A DNA stretch of 60,614 bases from Bacteroidales bacterium (lineage in GTDB: Bacteria; Bacteroidota; Bacteroidia; Bacteroidales; UBA10428): NCBI GenBank assembly GCA_016935435.1, contig JAFGQZ010000101.1, positions 1 to 60,614 of the forward strand, in the 5' to 3' direction. Of this stretch, positions 42,210 through 50,768 are shown piece after piece (the stretch's first letter is position 1; every line of letters begins with the position of its first letter). The notes below the pieces were generated by a model. The model was not told the origin of the DNA and ran no database searches. It worked only from the letters and a program-made list of their open reading frames with translations. A program made the position numbers and the translations under genes.

Positions 42210-43526
42210 ATGAATACCAGATTTATTAATTCAATTTTTTTCGTAGTGTTTTCCACTACTCTTTTTGCATACGGGGGCGATACCACCAAAACAAACACAA
42301 AATCGGGTTGGAGTTTTGGGGCCGTTCCTGTTGTTGCTTTCGATAGCGACATAGGGTTTAAATATGGCGGTTTGGTTAATTTCTATCATTACGGCGACGG
42401 CTCAATCTATCCCGATTATAAGCACTCGATATATCTCGAATGGTCGCGCACAACTAAGGGGAGTGGCATCAACCAGCTTACTTACGATTCGAAATACCTG
42501 GTACCTGGTATAAGGGTATCGGGCGAAGCCAGCTATCTGACCGAGCAAACGCTCGACTTTTATGGATATAACGGCTATAAATCCGATTATTTTTCAACTT
42601 ACGAAGCCGATTCTTCAAGGGTGTTTTACAGGCTAGACCGCAAGCTGTTAAGGCTTAGGGCCGATTTTCAGGGGAAAACACCTGTAAGCAAATTGTATTG
42701 GATGGCCGGAATCGTTCATTATAACATAAAACTCGATACGGTTGACATTCATAAATTAAATGAAGGTAAAAAGGCCAACGACCTGTTGCCCCCGGTTAAT
42801 GGGGGCTTATTTGGTTTTTACCGCGAAAACGGATTAATTCCGTCAGGTGAGTCGGATGGCGGTACAAGTACACTTTTTAAGGCCGGGTTGGTTTACGATT
42901 CGCGCGATAATGAGCCGAACCCCATGAAAGGTATCTGGACAAGCCTTCTGGTTTTGGCCGACCCCGGATTTTTAAGCGAAAGCAAGGCCTACGGAAAATT
43001 TGTGTTTACTCACAGGCAATATTTCACTATCGTGCCTAAACGTTTTTCTTTTGCCTATCGCCTGGCATACCAGGGCAAACTATATGGCAGAACGCCGGTA
43101 TATATGCTGCCTTTTGTTTTTAACAGTGGCAGGTTTACCGACCGCGACGGACTTGGCGGCTCCAAAACCATGCGTGGCATACTGCGCAACCGGGTGGTGG
43201 GCGAAGATATGGCATATGGCAATTTCGAACTGCGATGGAAATTTTTAAACACCGTTGTGGCAAAACAAAATATATACCTTGCCCTTAGTGCATTTACCGA
43301 TATGGGGCTGGTTACAAGGGATTATGAAATTGCGAATAGGGGTATTTCGCCCCATTCCCCAACAGTTGTTACCAACCAGGGCGATGGCTTGCACCAGAGC
43401 ATTGGTGGCGGGTTTCGGTTTGCATTGAACGAAAACTTTATTATAGCTGTTGACTATGGGGTTCCTCTGGATAAAAGAGATGGCGAAAAAAACGGACTAT
43501 ATATAAATATGGATTGGCTGTTTTAG
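42210..43526 (+). CDS. BamA/TamA-like (Omp85 superfamily) outer-membrane protein
   Basis: A 438-residue protein with a signal peptide (1-20) and a 16-strand Omp85-type barrel but no POTRA repeats. Barrel signatures include GLVYDSRDNEPNPMKGIW, TDRDGLGGSKTMRG (a lid-loop-like glycine/arginine segment) and a final strand NGLYINMDWLF. Such POTRA-less surface-antigen proteins occur in Bacteroidetes, sometimes fused to phospholipase (not here). Substrate unknown. It probably forms a transcript with the preceding hypothetical gene. Confidence 0.85.
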   Translation: MNTRFINSIFFVVFSTTLFAYGGDTTKTNTKSGWSFGAVPVVAFDSDIGFKYGGLVNFYHYGDGSIYPDYKHSIYLEWSRTTKGSGINQLTYDSKYLVPGIRVSGEASYLTEQTLDFYGYNGYKSDYFSTYEADSSRVFYRLDRKLLRLRADFQGKTPVSKLYWMAGIVHYNIKLDTVDIHKLNEGKKANDLLPPVNGGLFGFYRENGLIPSGESDGGTSTLFKAGLVYDSRDNEPNPMKGIWTSLLVLADPGFLSESKAYGKFVFTHRQYFTIVPKRFSFAYRLAYQGKLYGRTPVYMLPFVFNSGRFTDRDGLGGSKTMRGILRNRVVGEDMAYGNFELRWKFLNTVVAKQNIYLALSAFTDMGLVTRDYEIANRGISPHSPTVVTNQGDGLHQSIGGGFRFALNENFIIAVDYGVPLDKRDGEKNGLYINMDWLF

Positions 43527-43571
43527 CCTTCTTGATGGATAAACTAGATGGTTTTTAAGAAAGATATAAAT

Positions 43572-44045
43572 ATGAAGAAAATAAACCTTGAATTAATTGA
43601 TAAACTTTGCCTGGAAGCAAAAAACCTGCCCCGAAGGAGGAAAAACCATAATTTTCACGAAGACCTGGCCGATCCGTTTCAGCGTTTGCTGAATGCTGTA
43701 GAGCCGGGAACCTATTTTCAGCCGCATAAACACGAAAACCCCGATAAACGCGAGATGTTTATTCTTTTGCGGGGCAAAGCCCTTGTAATAACCTTTAACA
43801 ACAAAGGTGACATTGCCGATTATATGTTCCTCGATCCGCAAAAAGGGAGCTATGGTGCCGAAATACCTGCCCGTGTGTGGCATACAATAATTATTCTCGA
43901 AAGCAATACAGTAATTTTCGAATCGAAAGATGGCCCCTACGAGCCTTTGTCGGATAAAAATTTTGCGTCATGGGCACCAGCCGAGGGCGATGAATATTGC
44001 CAGGCATATAACGCCCGGCTATTAGAACTATGCGGGGCAGGCTGA
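43572..44045 (+). CDS. WbuC-family cupin metalloprotein
   Basis: A 157-residue small cupin: NHNFHEDLADPFQRLLNAVEPGTYFQPHKHENPDKREMF is split by the family into a conserved N-terminal part and a His-rich metal motif (QPHKH...KREM), followed by VWHTIIILE with the third metal ligand region. WbuC proteins are often encoded in O-antigen clusters but no sugar gene is near here. The start is ATG 43572; an earlier ATG lies only eight codons upstream and adds no known sequence. Enzyme activity is unknown. Confidence 0.85.
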   Translation: MKKINLELIDKLCLEAKNLPRRRKNHNFHEDLADPFQRLLNAVEPGTYFQPHKHENPDKREMFILLRGKALVITFNNKGDIADYMFLDPQKGSYGAEIPARVWHTIIILESNTVIFESKDGPYEPLSDKNFASWAPAEGDEYCQAYNARLLELCGAG

Positions 44046-44128
44046 CTCCCCTTTTTTTCAATTATTGTTACTAATAAGGGCCATTCAAAATATTAATTAC
44101 CTTTACACCCGTTTTTTAAGAAATTTTT

Positions 44129-45490
44129 ATGCAGATTCCATCAATACCTAAAGGCACTCGCGACTTTACACCCGCCGAAATGGTAAAGCGCAATTATATT
44201 TTCGACAGTATAAAAGATATTTTCAGGCTTTTTGGGTATGCTCCCATCGAAACCCCGGCAATGGAGAACCTTTCAACCCTGCTTGGAAAATATGGCGATG
44301 AAGGCGACAAGCTACTTTTTCGCATACTTAATTCAGGCGATTTCCTAAGAGATACTTCCCCGGACGATTTTACCAATCCCGAACCGGGCGCATTGTCGGC
44401 CAAACTTTGTGAAAAAGGCTTGCGCTACGATCTTACCGTGCCATTTGCCCGGTTTGTTGTTCAGCACCAGCACGAAATAAGCTTTCCTTTCAAGCGTTTC
44501 CAGGTGCAGCCTGTCTGGAGGGCCGACAGGCCCCAAAAAGGACGCTATCGCGAATTCTATCAGTGCGATGTGGATGTGGTAGGCAGTAACTCGCTTTTAA
44601 ACGAAGTAGAACTTATACAAATAATCGATAAGGTTTTTGACAAACTTGGAATATCTGTAACCATTAAACTTAATAACCGGAAAATTCTGGCTGGAATAGC
44701 TGAATATATTAATGCACCCCATTTAATGACAGATATTACCATTGCCATTGACAAGCTTGATAAAATCGGGCTTGAAAAGGTTAATGAAGAATTAGCTGGC
44801 AAAGGGCTTTCGAGCAGTGCAATTGAGAAACTTCAACCGGTTATGGCCCTGGGAGGTTCTAATCATGAAAAATTATCAGCTTTGAAGAAGGTTCTGGCAA
44901 ATTCCGAAACCGGGCTAATGGGTATTGCTGAAACTGAAACGGTATTCAGCCTCCTGGAATTGTCGCCGGTAACTACGAAAATCGAGTTGGATTTAACCCT
45001 GGCCCGAGGGCTGAACTATTATACAGGGGCTATTTTCGAAGTTAAGGCCAACGATGTGCCTATTGGTAGTATATGCGGCGGTGGCCGTTATGACGACCTT
45101 ACCGGCATTTTTGGAATGAAAAATGTTTCGGGAGTTGGCATAAGTTTTGGTGCCGATCGCATTTACGATGTGATGACACAACTTGATGTTTTCCCCAAAG
45201 GGGTTTCGTCAACAACAAAAGTGCTTTTAACATATTTTGGTGAAAAAGAGCAACTTTATTCATTATCGCTCGTTAAGAAGTTCAGGGATAATGAAATAAG
45301 CTGCGAACTTTACCCCGATGTGGCAAAGTTGAAAAAATCGATGAATTACGCCAATGGTAAAAACATTCCGTTTGTTATAATAATTGGTGAAGAAGAGATG
45401 CAATCGGGGCTGCTGACCTTAAAAAACATGGAAACCGGAAACCAGCAGAAATTAAGTGTTGCGCAAGCTATTTCAGAAATAATAAAATAG
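44129..45490 (+). CDS. hisS: Histidyl-tRNA synthetase
   Basis: Class II synthetase charging tRNA-His. The 453 residues carry the usual [12 protein letters not shown] (motif 2 region), the HisA block [15 protein letters not shown], and [12 protein letters not shown] with the histidine-specific RYDDL pattern, followed by an anticodon-binding domain (about 355-453). It is a longer Bacteroidetes-type enzyme than E. coli HisS. The gene follows the cupin by 83 bases with no strong -7 box and ends 119 bases before the SOD-like operon. Confidence 0.96.
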   Translation: MQIPSIPKGTRDFTPAEMVKRNYIFDSIKDIFRLFGYAPIETPAMENLSTLLGKYGDEGDKLLFRILNSGDFLRDTSPDDFTNPEPGALSAKLCEKGLRYDLTVPFARFVVQHQHEISFPFKRFQVQPVWRADRPQKGRYREFYQCDVDVVGSNSLLNEVELIQIIDKVFDKLGISVTIKLNNRKILAGIAEYINAPHLMTDITIAIDKLDKIGLEKVNEELAGKGLSSSAIEKLQPVMALGGSNHEKLSALKKVLANSETGLMGIAETETVFSLLELSPVTTKIELDLTLARGLNYYTGAIFEVKANDVPIGSICGGGRYDDLTGIFGMKNVSGVGISFGADRIYDVMTQLDVFPKGVSSTTKVLLTYFGEKEQLYSLSLVKKFRDNEISCELYPDVAKLKKSMNYANGKNIPFVIIIGEEEMQSGLLTLKNMETGNQQKLSVAQAISEIIK

Positions 45491-45566
45491 TATTGATTTA
45501 TCTTTTTTTATCAGGTTCATGTTTATAACAAGCTTGTAAAATCTTTCAATATCAACCTTTTTTGTA

Positions 45567-45574
45567 TAAGTTTG
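45567..45574 (+). promoter_or_regulatory. -7 box for the SOD-like operon
   Basis: TAAGTTTG is a full TAnnTTTG match 36 bases before the ATG at 45610. TTTC at 45544-45547 with a 19-base spacer is a partial -33 match. Confidence 0.5.
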
Positions 45575-45609
45575 TTAATTACCTATGAATCAAATGTTGT
45601 ACGTTAGAT

Positions 45610-46326
45610 ATGAATAAAAGAGAATTTATAAAATCAGGATTGATTGGTGTTGTTGGGTTATCTGCAGCTCCTGCCTTAGCACGCAATTCGTACATCACAT
45701 TTGGCGATATTGTTAAACAACCCCGTCTTCCATACTCCTTTGGCTCATTTAGCGGTTTTCTTTCTGAAAAAGCTTTAGAGGCCCACTATGTAGTTTATGA
45801 TACAGCTGCTGATAATTTAAAACAGCTTTCGGGTTTTGCCTTAAGTGGAATACAAAAAGTGCGTGACATACTATTGAATGCAAGTAGTTTCGAGCACTCA
45901 GTAGTTCAAAATGCCAGTGCCTTTTTAAACCATAAAATATTTTTCAACACCCTAACACCAAAGGGTACCAGCCTTCCGGACGAAAAATTGCATAAAGCAA
46001 TAAACTCTGCTTTTGGAAGTTTTGAGAATTTTAAACAAAAATTTGAAAGTACAGCCTTATCAATAGACAATGCCGGCTGGGTTTGGCTGGTTTATAAAAA
46101 CAAGCAGCTTGAAATAATTACCACTGCAAACGACAATAACCCCTTATCGGAGCTTCTGCCCGATGAAAACAGGGGATTTCCCCTGATGGGCCTCGATATG
46201 TGGGAACATGCCTATTATCTCGATTATCAGGCAGATGCCGGCAAATATATCAGGAACTTTTGGGCACATATCAATTGGAATTATATTGACAAACGCTTCC
46301 AACGCGACACAAAATTAAAATTCTAA
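45610..46326 (+). CDS. Exported superoxide dismutase-like protein with altered active site
   Basis: A 238-residue member of the Fe/Mn SOD family with an N-terminal export signal (MNKREFIKSGLIGVVGLSAAPALA; the KR form resembles a twin-arginine signal). All four metal ligands are visible: H59, H108, D196 and H200 in DMWEHAYY. But the second sphere differs: the position of Tyr34 is A67, that of His30 is Y63, and both places used for the active-site Gln are lost (A104 for the Fe type, D175 in TANDNNPL for the Mn type). It may therefore bind metal without being a fast dismutase. It leads a tight operon with DUF1571 and DUF4105 genes. Metal and activity are unknown. Confidence 0.8.
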   Translation: MNKREFIKSGLIGVVGLSAAPALARNSYITFGDIVKQPRLPYSFGSFSGFLSEKALEAHYVVYDTAADNLKQLSGFALSGIQKVRDILLNASSFEHSVVQNASAFLNHKIFFNTLTPKGTSLPDEKLHKAINSAFGSFENFKQKFESTALSIDNAGWVWLVYKNKQLEIITTANDNNPLSELLPDENRGFPLMGLDMWEHAYYLDYQADAGKYIRNFWAHINWNYIDKRFQRDTKLKF

Positions 46327-46332
46327 CTTTCA

Positions 46333-47214
46333 ATGCGTTGTTTTTGGTTCAATTATGTGCAAAAAACCTTGTTGCCTATTTTATTATTGGCCTATTTTTT
46401 AATTTTTTCTGCTTTTTCGCCTTCTGATCATAACCAGGCTGTTGAACTGTTGAAAAAACTCAGTTTAAATACCCGGCAGGTACATTCTGTTGAAATGTCT
46501 ATTCAAATAAAAGAGCGTATAAACGGGGATTTTAAAACTTTAAAATCTGATTTTAAGATAGTAAGCTCGCCCTTTAAAATTTATATTAAAGAAGAATTTC
46601 CGCGTAAGGGCCTGGAAGTGCTCTATGTCGAAGGGCAAAACAACGGAAAGGCCTGGGTAAGGCCTAATTCATTCCCGTGGACAACCCTTAGCCTTCACCC
46701 TTTGGGCAACACTATGCGCGACGGACAGCACCATTCTATTTTTAAATCGGGTTTTTCGTTCTTTATCGATATATTTGTCCACCTTCAACAAAAATACTCT
46801 GATGAACTCAACAATATGCTCGAATATAACGGGTTGGTTAGGTATAACAATACAATATGCCATAAAATAACTTTTACAAACCGGCATTTCGGATACAAAT
46901 CTTATGTAACAAGTGAAGGTGATAACCTCGAAAAACTTTCGTACAAACTGAAGGTAAACGATTATATGATAAAAGAACTTAATGCCAATATCCATAGCTT
47001 CGATAAGCTTGACAAAGGCTTGAAAATTGTTGTGCCAAATGATTATGGTGCCTCATTTATTGTATATATCGATGAAAAAACAAACCTTCTGGCAGGTGTT
47101 AAAGTATTTGACGATAAAGGCTTGTGGGAAGAATATACGTATTCTGCCATAAAGGTTAACCCCCGGTTTACCGACAAGGATTTTAACACTGAAAATCCTT
47201 CATATAATTTTTAA
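46333..47214 (+). CDS. DUF1571-like envelope protein
   Basis: A 293-residue exported protein: after a signal or membrane segment (about 10-30, LLPILLLAYFLIFSAF) comes a beta-rich domain with the DUF1571 pattern (RKGLEVLYVEGQNNGKAWVRP, SLHPLGNTMRDGQHHSIFKSGF). DUF1571 is distantly related to the LolA/LolB-like lipoprotein-sorting fold. It is six bases after the SOD-like gene and four before the DUF4105 gene, so all three should be made together. No catalytic residues are known for the family. Confidence 0.75.
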   Translation: MRCFWFNYVQKTLLPILLLAYFLIFSAFSPSDHNQAVELLKKLSLNTRQVHSVEMSIQIKERINGDFKTLKSDFKIVSSPFKIYIKEEFPRKGLEVLYVEGQNNGKAWVRPNSFPWTTLSLHPLGNTMRDGQHHSIFKSGFSFFIDIFVHLQQKYSDELNNMLEYNGLVRYNNTICHKITFTNRHFGYKSYVTSEGDNLEKLSYKLKVNDYMIKELNANIHSFDKLDKGLKIVVPNDYGASFIVYIDEKTNLLAGVKVFDDKGLWEEYTYSAIKVNPRFTDKDFNTENPSYNF

Positions 47215-47218
47215 TATT

Positions 47219-48364
47219 TTGTTAGTGTACAATAAATGTAACCTCCGGTTTTTTTTTGTTTCTGTATTATTGTATTTAATTACCTCTGTTTCTGCGCAGC
47301 AAAACGGCAGCAATTATGAAGCAACATTGCTAACTTATTCGCCCGGGGAGGCGATTTACAGCACTTTCGGGCATAGTGCCCTGCGGATAATAAACCATAC
47401 AAATGGCGACGATTATATTTATAACTACGGAACTTTCGATTTCGACGAACCCGGTTTCTTCCTAAAGTTTGCAAAAGGAATATTGCCCTATCGTTTATCG
47501 AGGCTTCCGGCTGCCTTTGAATTACAGCAGGTACAAAAAGAAAACCGCTCGGTTACAGCCAATAAGATAAACCTTTCTGACGAGGAGCTGCAAACGCTTG
47601 TAAGCCTGCTAGAGGAGAATTATCTTCCTCAGAACCGCAGCTATTTATACGATTTTTTCTATGACAATTGTGCAACGCGCATCCTAAATATTGTCGATTC
47701 GGCATCAAAAAGCAGGTTTGTAGTTATGGGCACAAACTATACCCCCGCAACATTTAAAAAGTTAATCTCTCCTTACCTTGCCCCAAAACCCTGGGCAAAA
47801 CTTGGCGCATGGCTATTGATGGGTAATCAGGCTGCCCTTGAAGCTGATTTTAAAGAGTCGGCATTTTTGCCTGATTATCTTAAGGTATATCTTGGGAGCA
47901 AGGTTTCGGATACTGGTTCCCCTTTGCTCGGTTACGATAAAATTATTATTGCACCAGGGGCTTTAGTTGAAAGGGCTAATATTCCTGATCCCCAATATGT
48001 TTTAGGTTTTTTATTGTTATTGTTTGTTTTTATCAGGTACACAGAGCACCGAAACAGCATGGAATATAAGCTTGCCGACTGGTTTGTTTTTTTACCGGTA
48101 TTTTTGTTCAGCCTGTTGGTTTTGTTCCTTACTGCAATTTCAAAACAAGGCATATACCAATGGAATGCCAATCTTTTATGGCTGTTGCCCTTTCCGTTGA
48201 TGAAAATATTTAAGGCGAAAAAATATTACGGATTGTTAAAGATTATTTTCTTTAGCGGTGTGGTTTATTGTTTTATACAGGCCAGTTACTGCCCCTCGGT
48301 TGTATTATTGGCAGCAGTAATATCGAGCCGTATGTTTTTTAATGTAAGAAATCCCGAAGCTTAG
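47219..48364 (+). CDS. DUF4105-containing membrane protein
   Basis: A 381-residue protein: signal peptide (about 8-26, LRFFFVSVLLYLITSVSAQ), a periplasmic DUF4105/Lnb-N-like domain (about 30-210) with STFGHSALRI and the conserved DNCATRIL (Asp-Asn-Cys), then about four membrane segments in the last third (265-375). DUF4105 resembles NlpC/P60-like Cys-His hydrolases, so the conserved Cys and His may be catalytic. It starts at TTG 47219 or GTG 47225, four or ten bases after the upstream stop. It closes the SOD-like operon. Substrate unknown. Confidence 0.75.
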   Translation: MLVYNKCNLRFFFVSVLLYLITSVSAQQNGSNYEATLLTYSPGEAIYSTFGHSALRIINHTNGDDYIYNYGTFDFDEPGFFLKFAKGILPYRLSRLPAAFELQQVQKENRSVTANKINLSDEELQTLVSLLEENYLPQNRSYLYDFFYDNCATRILNIVDSASKSRFVVMGTNYTPATFKKLISPYLAPKPWAKLGAWLLMGNQAALEADFKESAFLPDYLKVYLGSKVSDTGSPLLGYDKIIIAPGALVERANIPDPQYVLGFLLLLFVFIRYTEHRNSMEYKLADWFVFLPVFLFSLLVLFLTAISKQGIYQWNANLLWLLPFPLMKIFKAKKYYGLLKIIFFSGVVYCFIQASYCPSVVLLAAVISSRMFFNVRNPEA

Positions 48365-48383
48365 GGTATTGTGCCTATAGAAT

Positions 48384-48413
48384 AAAAAAGCCACCGGTGG
48401 GTTTCCGATGGCT
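48384..48413 (-). terminator. Terminator of the minus-strand M23-cdsZ operon
   Basis: On the minus strand AGCCATCGG and CCGGTGGCT pair over nine positions with one G-U, around a short loop (48398-48404), followed by TTTTTT. It is just downstream of the cdsZ stop and also lies after the convergent DUF4105 gene, where it is weaker (one mismatch). Confidence 0.8.
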
Positions 48414-48437
48414 CTGTCTTACATTGTTTATGCTAAA

Positions 48438-49208
48438 TTATTTAACTTCTTCAAGTATTTCGTTGTCAACCAGAATACGGCCACAGTATTCGCACACAAT
48501 AATTTTCTTGCGCGATTTAATGTCGAGCTGTCGTTGTGGGGGTATATTGTTAAAGCACCCTCCACAGGCATCGCGTTCAACAGTTACAACAGCAAGGCCA
48601 TTGCGGGCATTTTTCCGGATTTTTTTAAATGCAGTTAGCAGCCGTTCCTCAATAAGCTTTTCAACTTCAACGGCTTCGTTTGCCATGTCATCTTCTTCTT
48701 TTTTAGTATCGGCAATTATTTCTTCAAGTTCTTTTTTCTTGGCATCGAGGTCGATACTGCGCTCATCGAATTTTTTTTGCGATTCATCAATGGTTGCTTT
48801 CTTTTCAGCAATCTGGGCAGTAAATTCCCTGATTCTTTTTTCGCATAATTCAATTTCGAGTGTCTGGTACTCAATTTCTTTCGATAGCGATTCGAATTCC
48901 CTGTTGTTGCGCACGTTGTTCTGCTGTTCTTCGTATTTTTTTATTAGCGCTTTTGCCTGGGTTATTTCGGTTTTCTTTGCGCTTATGTTAGTTTCGAGCG
49001 CCTTAACATCCTGATGGAGTTTTTCGATACGTGTTTGCAAGCCTTCAATTTCATCTTCCAGGTCTTGTACTTCAAGGGGCAACTCGCCTCTAAGGGTCCT
49101 GATTTTGTCAACTTCCGACTTAATCCGTTGTAGTTTATAAAGTGCTTTAAGCTTTTCTTCAACCGAAAGTTCGGCAATATCCTGCGCCTTGTTCTTTACA
49201 TCAGCCAT
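48438..49208 (-). CDS. CdsZ-type coiled-coil zinc-ribbon protein
   Basis: A 256-residue cytosolic protein: a long coiled coil (about 10-190, strongly charged heptads) and a C-terminal C4 zinc ribbon with C215, C218 (CGGC) and C239, C242 (CEYC). The architecture is that of CdsZ (C4-type zinc ribbon), which in Bacteroidales is linked to Nif3-type genes. It begins one base after the nif3 stop. Its role (possibly nucleic-acid or ribosome binding) is not established. Confidence 0.85.
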   Translation of the reverse strand: MADVKNKAQDIAELSVEEKLKALYKLQRIKSEVDKIRTLRGELPLEVQDLEDEIEGLQTRIEKLHQDVKALETNISAKKTEITQAKALIKKYEEQQNNVRNNREFESLSKEIEYQTLEIELCEKRIREFTAQIAEKKATIDESQKKFDERSIDLDAKKKELEEIIADTKKEEDDMANEAVEVEKLIEERLLTAFKKIRKNARNGLAVVTVERDACGGCFNNIPPQRQLDIKSRKKIIVCEYCGRILVDNEILEEVK

Positions 49209-49209
49209 C

Positions 49210-50307
49210 TTAACTATAATATTTTATTGGATTACTGTTTATTTCTGATAAATGAACCGCAAATTTAGATATTTTTTTCATAAGTAATTCATAAAAAATA
49301 TCTTTCGTAAACTGCTCGCTTTCGTAATGGCCTATATCTATGATAGACAAACTGTTATCGGCTTCAAAAAACTGATGGTATTTTACGTCGCCTGTAATAA
49401 ACACATCAGCTTGTTGTTTTTTTGCCTCGCCAATAAGAAAGCTGCCTGAGCCGCCACATACTGCCACTTTTTTGATGTTTTTTTCGGTGTTTCCGGTGTA
49501 CCGTATGCCTTGTGCCTGAAATTTTTCGCGTAATATTGACAGGAGACTGCTTAGTTTTAAAGGGGTATTAAAATCTCCAATCATTCCAGCACCAGCCAGG
49601 GTAAATTGGTTTTTCATGGGATAAAGGTCATAGGCAACTTCTTCGTAAGGGTGTGCTTTAATTATTGCATTTACAACTTTAGGGGCAAGCCATGCAGGCA
49701 GGATAGTTTCAAGCCTTGTTTCGGGCTCTGTATGCACCATTCCGGGTTTTCCTGCAAAAGGGTTGGTGCCTTCGCCCGCCCTGAATGTCCCATAACCATC
49801 CGACGAAAAGCTGCAACAATCGTATTTGCCAATTACCCCGGCACCGGCTTCGAAAATAGCCTGCCTCACATTGTTTATATGTGAATTGGGGACAAAAACA
49901 ACCAATTTCGACAGTTTATCTGCCATAGGCAACAATATTTTGCAGTCTGTTAAACCAAGGATACTGCAAATTTTATGGTTTACACCAATACTCAGGTTGT
50001 CGATATTGGTATGTGCCGCGTAGAGAACTATATTGTTTTTTATGGCTTTTAACAATAGCTGGCCGGTGAGTGTTTTTGTTGTAACCGATTTTATGCCCTG
50101 AAAAATTAGCGGGTGGTGCGATATTATAAAGTTCGCTTTTTTGTCGATAGCTTCATCAATTACTTCGCTTGTTACATCAATACAGCATAAAATGCCAGTA
50201 ATTTCAGTGTTTGTATCGCCGGAGCAAAGGCCTGAATTGTCATAGCTTTCCTGGAGCGACAAGGGGAAATCTTCTTCTATTATTTTTATTATCTCCGATG
50301 CTGTCAT
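49210..50307 (-). CDS. Nif3-like dinuclear metal protein
   Basis: A 365-residue long-form Nif3/DUF34 protein that forms hexamers with a dinuclear metal site. The conserved elements DNSGLCSGD, SHHPLIFQGIK (metal ligand His pair), YAAHTNIDNLSIGVN and the C-terminal HYESEQF are present, and the extra middle domain (about 130-235) is the PII-like insertion of the long form. The function is unsettled; GTP cyclohydrolase-related activity has been proposed for the family. It ends one base before cdsZ and is 62 bases after merR. Confidence 0.88.
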   Translation of the reverse strand: MTASEIIKIIEEDFPLSLQESYDNSGLCSGDTNTEITGILCCIDVTSEVIDEAIDKKANFIISHHPLIFQGIKSVTTKTLTGQLLLKAIKNNIVLYAAHTNIDNLSIGVNHKICSILGLTDCKILLPMADKLSKLVVFVPNSHINNVRQAIFEAGAGVIGKYDCCSFSSDGYGTFRAGEGTNPFAGKPGMVHTEPETRLETILPAWLAPKVVNAIIKAHPYEEVAYDLYPMKNQFTLAGAGMIGDFNTPLKLSSLLSILREKFQAQGIRYTGNTEKNIKKVAVCGGSGSFLIGEAKKQQADVFITGDVKYHQFFEADNSLSIIDIGHYESEQFTKDIFYELLMKKISKFAVHLSEINSNPIKYYS

Positions 50308-50369
50308 GATGCAAAATGTAACCCTTTACTGGAAATGTTTTATGGGTGTTATAAAATGTTGCTTTTTTT

Positions 50370-50705
50370 TTAAAGGTTCTCTTTAATGTCGAGAAGCAAT
50401 TTTTTTATTTCTTCCAACGATTTAATCACTTCAAAATTATTGTTTGTGTCTTCTTTGTTTTCTTTTATTTTCTTCTTTGCACCAGCAAGGGTCATTCCTT
50501 TTTCTTTAACAAGGTGAAATATTAAGTGAAAGTTATCAATATCGTCTTTTGTAAAAAAACGGTTGCCCTTTTTGTTCTTTTTAGGTTTAATTACGTCGAA
50601 TTCTTTTTCCCAGAAACGGATTAACGAGGTGTTTACCTGAAACATTTCGGCAACTTCACCAATTGAATAGTATAGTTTTTCCACCTTTTTCTCGATATAT
50701 GGCAT
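50370..50705 (-). CDS. MerR-family transcriptional regulator
   Basis: A 111-residue regulator: N-terminal winged helix (YYSIGEVAEMFQVNTSLIRFWEKEF) then a coiled-coil dimer helix (about 70-111). It has no effector-binding domain or metal-binding cysteines, so it probably responds to a partner protein or to DNA shape. This small MerR lies beside M23 peptidase and alaS genes in many Bacteroidetes. It has its own promoter at 50728-50758. Confidence 0.85.
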   Translation of the reverse strand: MPYIEKKVEKLYYSIGEVAEMFQVNTSLIRFWEKEFDVIKPKKNKKGNRFFTKDDIDNFHLIFHLVKEKGMTLAGAKKKIKENKEDTNNNFEVIKSLEEIKKLLLDIKENL

Positions 50706-50727
50706 AACTTGATTGCTTTAACAGTAA

Positions 50728-50758
50728 CTAAAGTAATAAATTAACATAAATAATCAAA
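50728..50758 (-). promoter_or_regulatory. Internal promoter for merR-nif3-cdsZ
   Basis: On the minus strand TTTG (50755-50758) is followed after 19 bases by TACTTTAG (50728-50735), a seven-of-eight -7 match. It lies in the gap between the PQQ gene and merR and would let the last three genes be expressed separately from the peptidases. Confidence 0.55.
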
Positions 50759-50768
50759 AAGCATAGAG

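Noticed and set aside
45585..45617. Ten-codon upstream frame overlapping the SOD-like start
   Set aside because: Short, AT-rich and without start context beyond chance; no sign of translational control.
48397..49014. A 205-codon open frame on the plus strand opposite cdsZ
   Set aside because: Low-complexity Ser/Arg/Phe sequence produced by the antisense of a coiled coil; the minus-strand zinc-ribbon gene explains the region.
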